Part shown: positions 6,010 through 7,536 of the stretch, piece by piece
Position numbering within the stretch: the stretch's first letter is position 1
Layout: every line of letters begins with the position of its first letter
NCBI GenBank assembly: GCA_913009515.1
Contig: CAJVYO010000080.1
Span: 1-7,536, forward strand
DNA: 7,536 nucleotides
Direction: 5' to 3'
DNA from: an uncultured Methylococcaceae bacterium
Lineage (GTDB): Bacteria > Pseudomonadota > Gammaproteobacteria > Methylococcales > Methylomonadaceae
The notes under the pieces: model-generated
Seen by the model: the letters and a program-made list of their open reading frames with translations, nothing else
Told to the model about the DNA's origin: nothing
The model's database searches: none
Translations under genes and position numbers: made by a program

Positions 6010-6013
6010 TGTG

Positions 6014-6751
6014 CTAATGACAAACTGGGCAATGGATATTTTTTTTCAATTTCATAGTTCGCCATTCCATCGTAAGTCCATCTAATAATAAGAGACGACC
6101 CGCTAATACTTCACCAATCCCCATAATGATTTTTAAGGTTTCTAAGGCTTGAACACTGCCAATAATCCCTGTCAGCGGAGCGATGACTCCATTGGTGGCA
6201 CAGTTTTGTAATTCTTCACCTGATTCTGTATAGAGGCAATGATAGCAAGGGCTAGTGTCGGTTGCAGAGAATACGCTGACCTGCCCTTCAAACCGAATCG
6301 CTGCCCCAGAAACTAAGGGTTTTTTATGCTGAACACAAGCACGATTAATAGCAAAACGGGTGGCAAAATTATCCGAACAATCCAGCACCACATCCACCTG
6401 ACTGACAGCCAATAATAACGCGTCGCCTGTTAGGCGTTGTTTGATTGCGGTGACTTTAACATCAGGATTAATATTATTTAAAGTCTGTTGGGTTGAAATG
6501 ACTTTATCTGTCCCAATATCGTTGGTGTAATGTGCAATTTGTCGTTGTAAATTGGATAAATCAACTTCATCATCATCATAAATTGTTATGGAGCCTACGC
6601 CTGCTGCTGCAAGATACATGGCTGCTGGTGCACCGAGTCCTCCAGCCCCGATAATAAGAATATGAGCGTTTAAGAGTTTTTCTTGCCCCTCAATATCGAT
6701 TTGCGGCAACATAATTTGGCGACTATAACGGAGCAGTTGATTATCATTCAT
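6014..6751 (-). CDS. moeB: MoeB/ThiF/HesA-family sulfur-carrier adenylyltransferase
   Basis: The 245-residue E1-like enzyme is the family's normal length (about 250). It should activate the C-terminal glycine of a small sulfur carrier (MoaD for molybdopterin or ThiS for thiamine) with ATP in the cytoplasm. Visible motifs are the nucleotide-binding GAGGLG (35-40), DDDEVDLSNLQRQ (59-71) with the catalytic Arg70, DCSDNFATR (124-132), zinc-binding pairs Cys169/Cys172 and Cys241/Cys244, and the conserved Cys184 before NGVIAPLTGIIGSVQALE. The N-terminal half (MNDNQLLRYSRQI, KQRLTGDAL) looks more like E. coli ThiF. GAAIRFEGQ, GVIAPLTGIIGS and RTMKLKKN look more like MoeB. No moaD, moeA or thiS is adjacent, so the carrier is undecided. 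The ATG at 6751 has no strong Shine-Dalgarno sequence. It is divergent from groES with a 127-base gap. Confidence 0.88.
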   Translation of the reverse strand: MNDNQLLRYSRQIMLPQIDIEGQEKLLNAHILIIGAGGLGAPAAMYLAAAGVGSITIYDDDEVDLSNLQRQIAHYTNDIGTDKVISTQQTLNNINPDVKVTAIKQRLTGDALLLAVSQVDVVLDCSDNFATRFAINRACVQHKKPLVSGAAIRFEGQVSVFSATDTSPCYHCLYTESGEELQNCATNGVIAPLTGIIGSVQALETLKIIMGIGEVLAGRLLLLDGLTMEWRTMKLKKNIHCPVCH

Positions 6752-6773
6752 TATATTTTAAGGGTTAGGTCAT

Positions 6774-6800
6774 TTTGAATAGAGTGGAATGATGCCATAG
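6774..6800 (+). promoter_or_regulatory. Candidate sigma32 (heat-shock) promoter for groES-groL
   Basis: TTTGAA (6774-6779) matches the heat-shock -35 core CTTGAA at five of six positions. It is followed after 13 bases by TGCCATAG (6793-6800), a partial match to the CCCCATNT -10. The position about 80 bases upstream of groES and the nature of the operon agree with RpoH control. No CIRCE-type inverted repeat (HrcA site) was found in the gap. Confidence 0.45.
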
Positions 6801-6839
6801 ACAGCGATAAGACACATCTAAATTTAATCATTCAGTTTT

Positions 6840-6845
6840 TATAAT
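6840..6845 (+). promoter_or_regulatory. Candidate sigma70 -10 box upstream of groES
   Basis: A perfect TATAAT lies 33 bases before the groES ATG, in a very AT-rich stretch. The -35 position 17 bases upstream (TCTAAA) matches the consensus poorly. It could provide basal expression beside a heat-shock promoter, or be a chance match in T/A-rich sequence. Confidence 0.35.
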
Positions 6846-6878
6846 TTTTTATTTTTAATAGTATTTTAGGAGATAACA

Positions 6879-7166
6879 ATGAATTTACGTCCTTTACATG
6901 ATCGTGTAATTGTTAAGCGTGTTGCAGAAGAAACGACAACAGCTAGTGGTATTGTTTTACCAGGTTCAGCAACTGAAAAACCAAGCGAAGGCGAAGTATT
7001 AGCCGTAGGTAATGGTAAACAGCTTGATAACGGTGATGTACGTGCTTTAGAAGTCAAAGTTGGCGATAAAGTATTATTCGGCAAATATTCAGGTTCTGAA
7101 GTCAAAGTGGACGGTGAAGAGCTGATTGTGATGCGTGAAGAAGATGTTATTGGTATCTTGGCATAA
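6879..7166 (+). CDS. groES: Co-chaperonin GroES (Hsp10)
   Basis: The protein has 95 residues, close to the 97 of E. coli. It begins MNLRPLHDRVIVKR, has the mobile loop around 17-33 with the GroEL-contacting hydrophobic tripeptide IVL (25-27), VGDKVLFGKYSG (61-72), and ends in EEDVIGILA. It forms the heptameric lid of the GroEL folding chamber in the cytoplasm. The start has a strong AGGAG (6868-6872) with a six-base spacer. groL follows 56 bases later in the same direction, the standard groESL operon order. Confidence 0.98.
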   Translation: MNLRPLHDRVIVKRVAEETTTASGIVLPGSATEKPSEGEVLAVGNGKQLDNGDVRALEVKVGDKVLFGKYSGSEVKVDGEELIVMREEDVIGILA

Positions 7167-7222
7167 TTCAGTTTATTTAACTCTGTATTTAATCATTATT
7201 ATTTAATTAGGAATTTATTAAC

Positions 7223-7536
7223 ATGGCAGCAAAAGAAGTAAAGTTTGGCGATGACGCACGTAGCTTAATGGCAAATGGCGTAAACATTTTAGCAAACGCA
7301 GTAAAAGCAACATTAGGGCCTAAAGGGCGTAATGCGGTTTTAGATAAAAGTTTTGGTGCTCCAACCATCACTAAAGATGGTGTGTCTGTTGCAAAAGAAA
7401 TCGAATTAGCAGATAAATTCGAAAATATGGGCGCACAGATGGTTAAAGAAGTGGCTTCACAGACTTCTGACGTTGCCGGTGATGGAACAACGACAGCGAC
7501 TGTGTTGGCACAAGCGATTGTAAACGAAGGTTTAAA
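7223..7536 (+). CDS. groL: Chaperonin GroEL (Hsp60), 3'-truncated by window edge
   Basis: The ATG at 7223 opens a frame of 104 full codons that runs off the window; GroEL is normally about 545 residues. The start reads MAAKEVKFGDDARSLMANGV, followed by the ATP-binding segments TLGPKGRNAVLD (30-41) and KDGVSVAKEI (51-60) with Asp52, and GDGTTT (86-91) with Asp87, all in the equatorial domain. AGGAA at 7209-7213 is the ribosome binding site with a nine-base spacer. The 56-base gap after groES is AT-rich with no terminator, so the two genes form one operon. Nothing unusual was seen in the visible part. Confidence 0.98.
   Translation, partial: MAAKEVKFGDDARSLMANGVNILANAVKATLGPKGRNAVLDKSFGAPTITKDGVSVAKEIELADKFENMGAQMVKEVASQTSDVAGDGTTTATVLAQAIVNEGL

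Larger units (their letters stand above)
5459..6013. other. Gene-free AT-rich region of about 555 bp with several repeats
   Basis: No credible coding frame was found between the HTH gene and the moeB/thiF gene. The stretch is rich in A and T runs, especially 5600-5850. It contains a perfect 10-bp hairpin (5551-5577), a 12-bp inverted repeat (5699-5710 and 5793-5804), TGCCTAA direct repeats, a repeated AAACCACAC (5703-5711 and 5858-5866), two GAGGCT copies 15 bases apart (5852-5857 and 5867-5872), and two palindromes next to the moeB/thiF stop codon. No tRNA, clear DnaA box, integrase core site or T-tailed terminator for the leftward genes was seen. It could include the promoter and operator of the HTH gene, an origin-like region, or remains of an inserted element. 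Confidence 0.7.

Noticed and set aside
6866..7105. 79-residue - strand frame opposite groES
   Set aside because: It is a shadow of groES.

Overview
This window looks like a chromosomal segment of an AT-rich gammaproteobacterium. The DbpA-type helicase, GroES/GroEL and the MoeB/ThiF-type enzyme all read like gammaproteobacterial proteins. The dispersed palindromes at 5962-6009 resemble repeats I remember from sulfur-oxidising and methane-oxidising gammaproteobacteria. The exact lineage (Thiotrichales/Beggiatoa-like or Methylococcales-like) is a guess.

Layout. Positions 1-1996 (+ strand) hold a tight three-gene cluster: the 3' part of a hybrid-cluster-protein (Hcp)-like gene, a YqhA/UPF0114 membrane protein starting on the next base, and a 78-residue glutaredoxin-like protein that starts at a TTG overlapping the yqhA stop codon. 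This cluster runs head-on into dbpA (1993-3378, - strand), and the two end genes share the palindrome TTAA as their stop codons. Next on the - strand come a fumarylacetoacetate hydrolase (FAH)-family enzyme (3471-4340) and a winged-helix/HTH protein that resembles plasmid or phage replication proteins (4493-5458) and contains seven pentapeptide repeats. A gene-free, very AT-rich stretch (5459-6013) holds several inverted and direct repeats. A MoeB/ThiF-type adenylyltransferase follows (6014-6751, - strand). Divergent from it is groES-groL (6879 to window end, + strand; groL is cut by the window), with a candidate heat-shock promoter.

Main observation. The Hcp-like protein keeps the overall Hcp fold signature and the His/Glu/Glu ligand positions. 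All four cysteines that should hold the hybrid Fe-S-O cluster are replaced, by Ser, Tyr, Asp and Ala, and the spacing between positions matches classical Hcp almost exactly. The frame is intact and the rest of the protein is well conserved, so it is more likely a repurposed Hcp paralog than a decaying gene. It is apparently co-expressed with a small membrane protein and a CxxC thiol-redox protein. This three-gene unit is the best candidate for an undescribed system here. The second candidate is the replication-protein-like HTH gene with its repeat-rich upstream region, which may be a remnant of an integrated element.

The remaining genes (dbpA, the FAH-family gene, moeB/thiF, groES, groL) look like ordinary housekeeping genes. 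No tRNA, rRNA, CRISPR array, transposase or integrase was seen.
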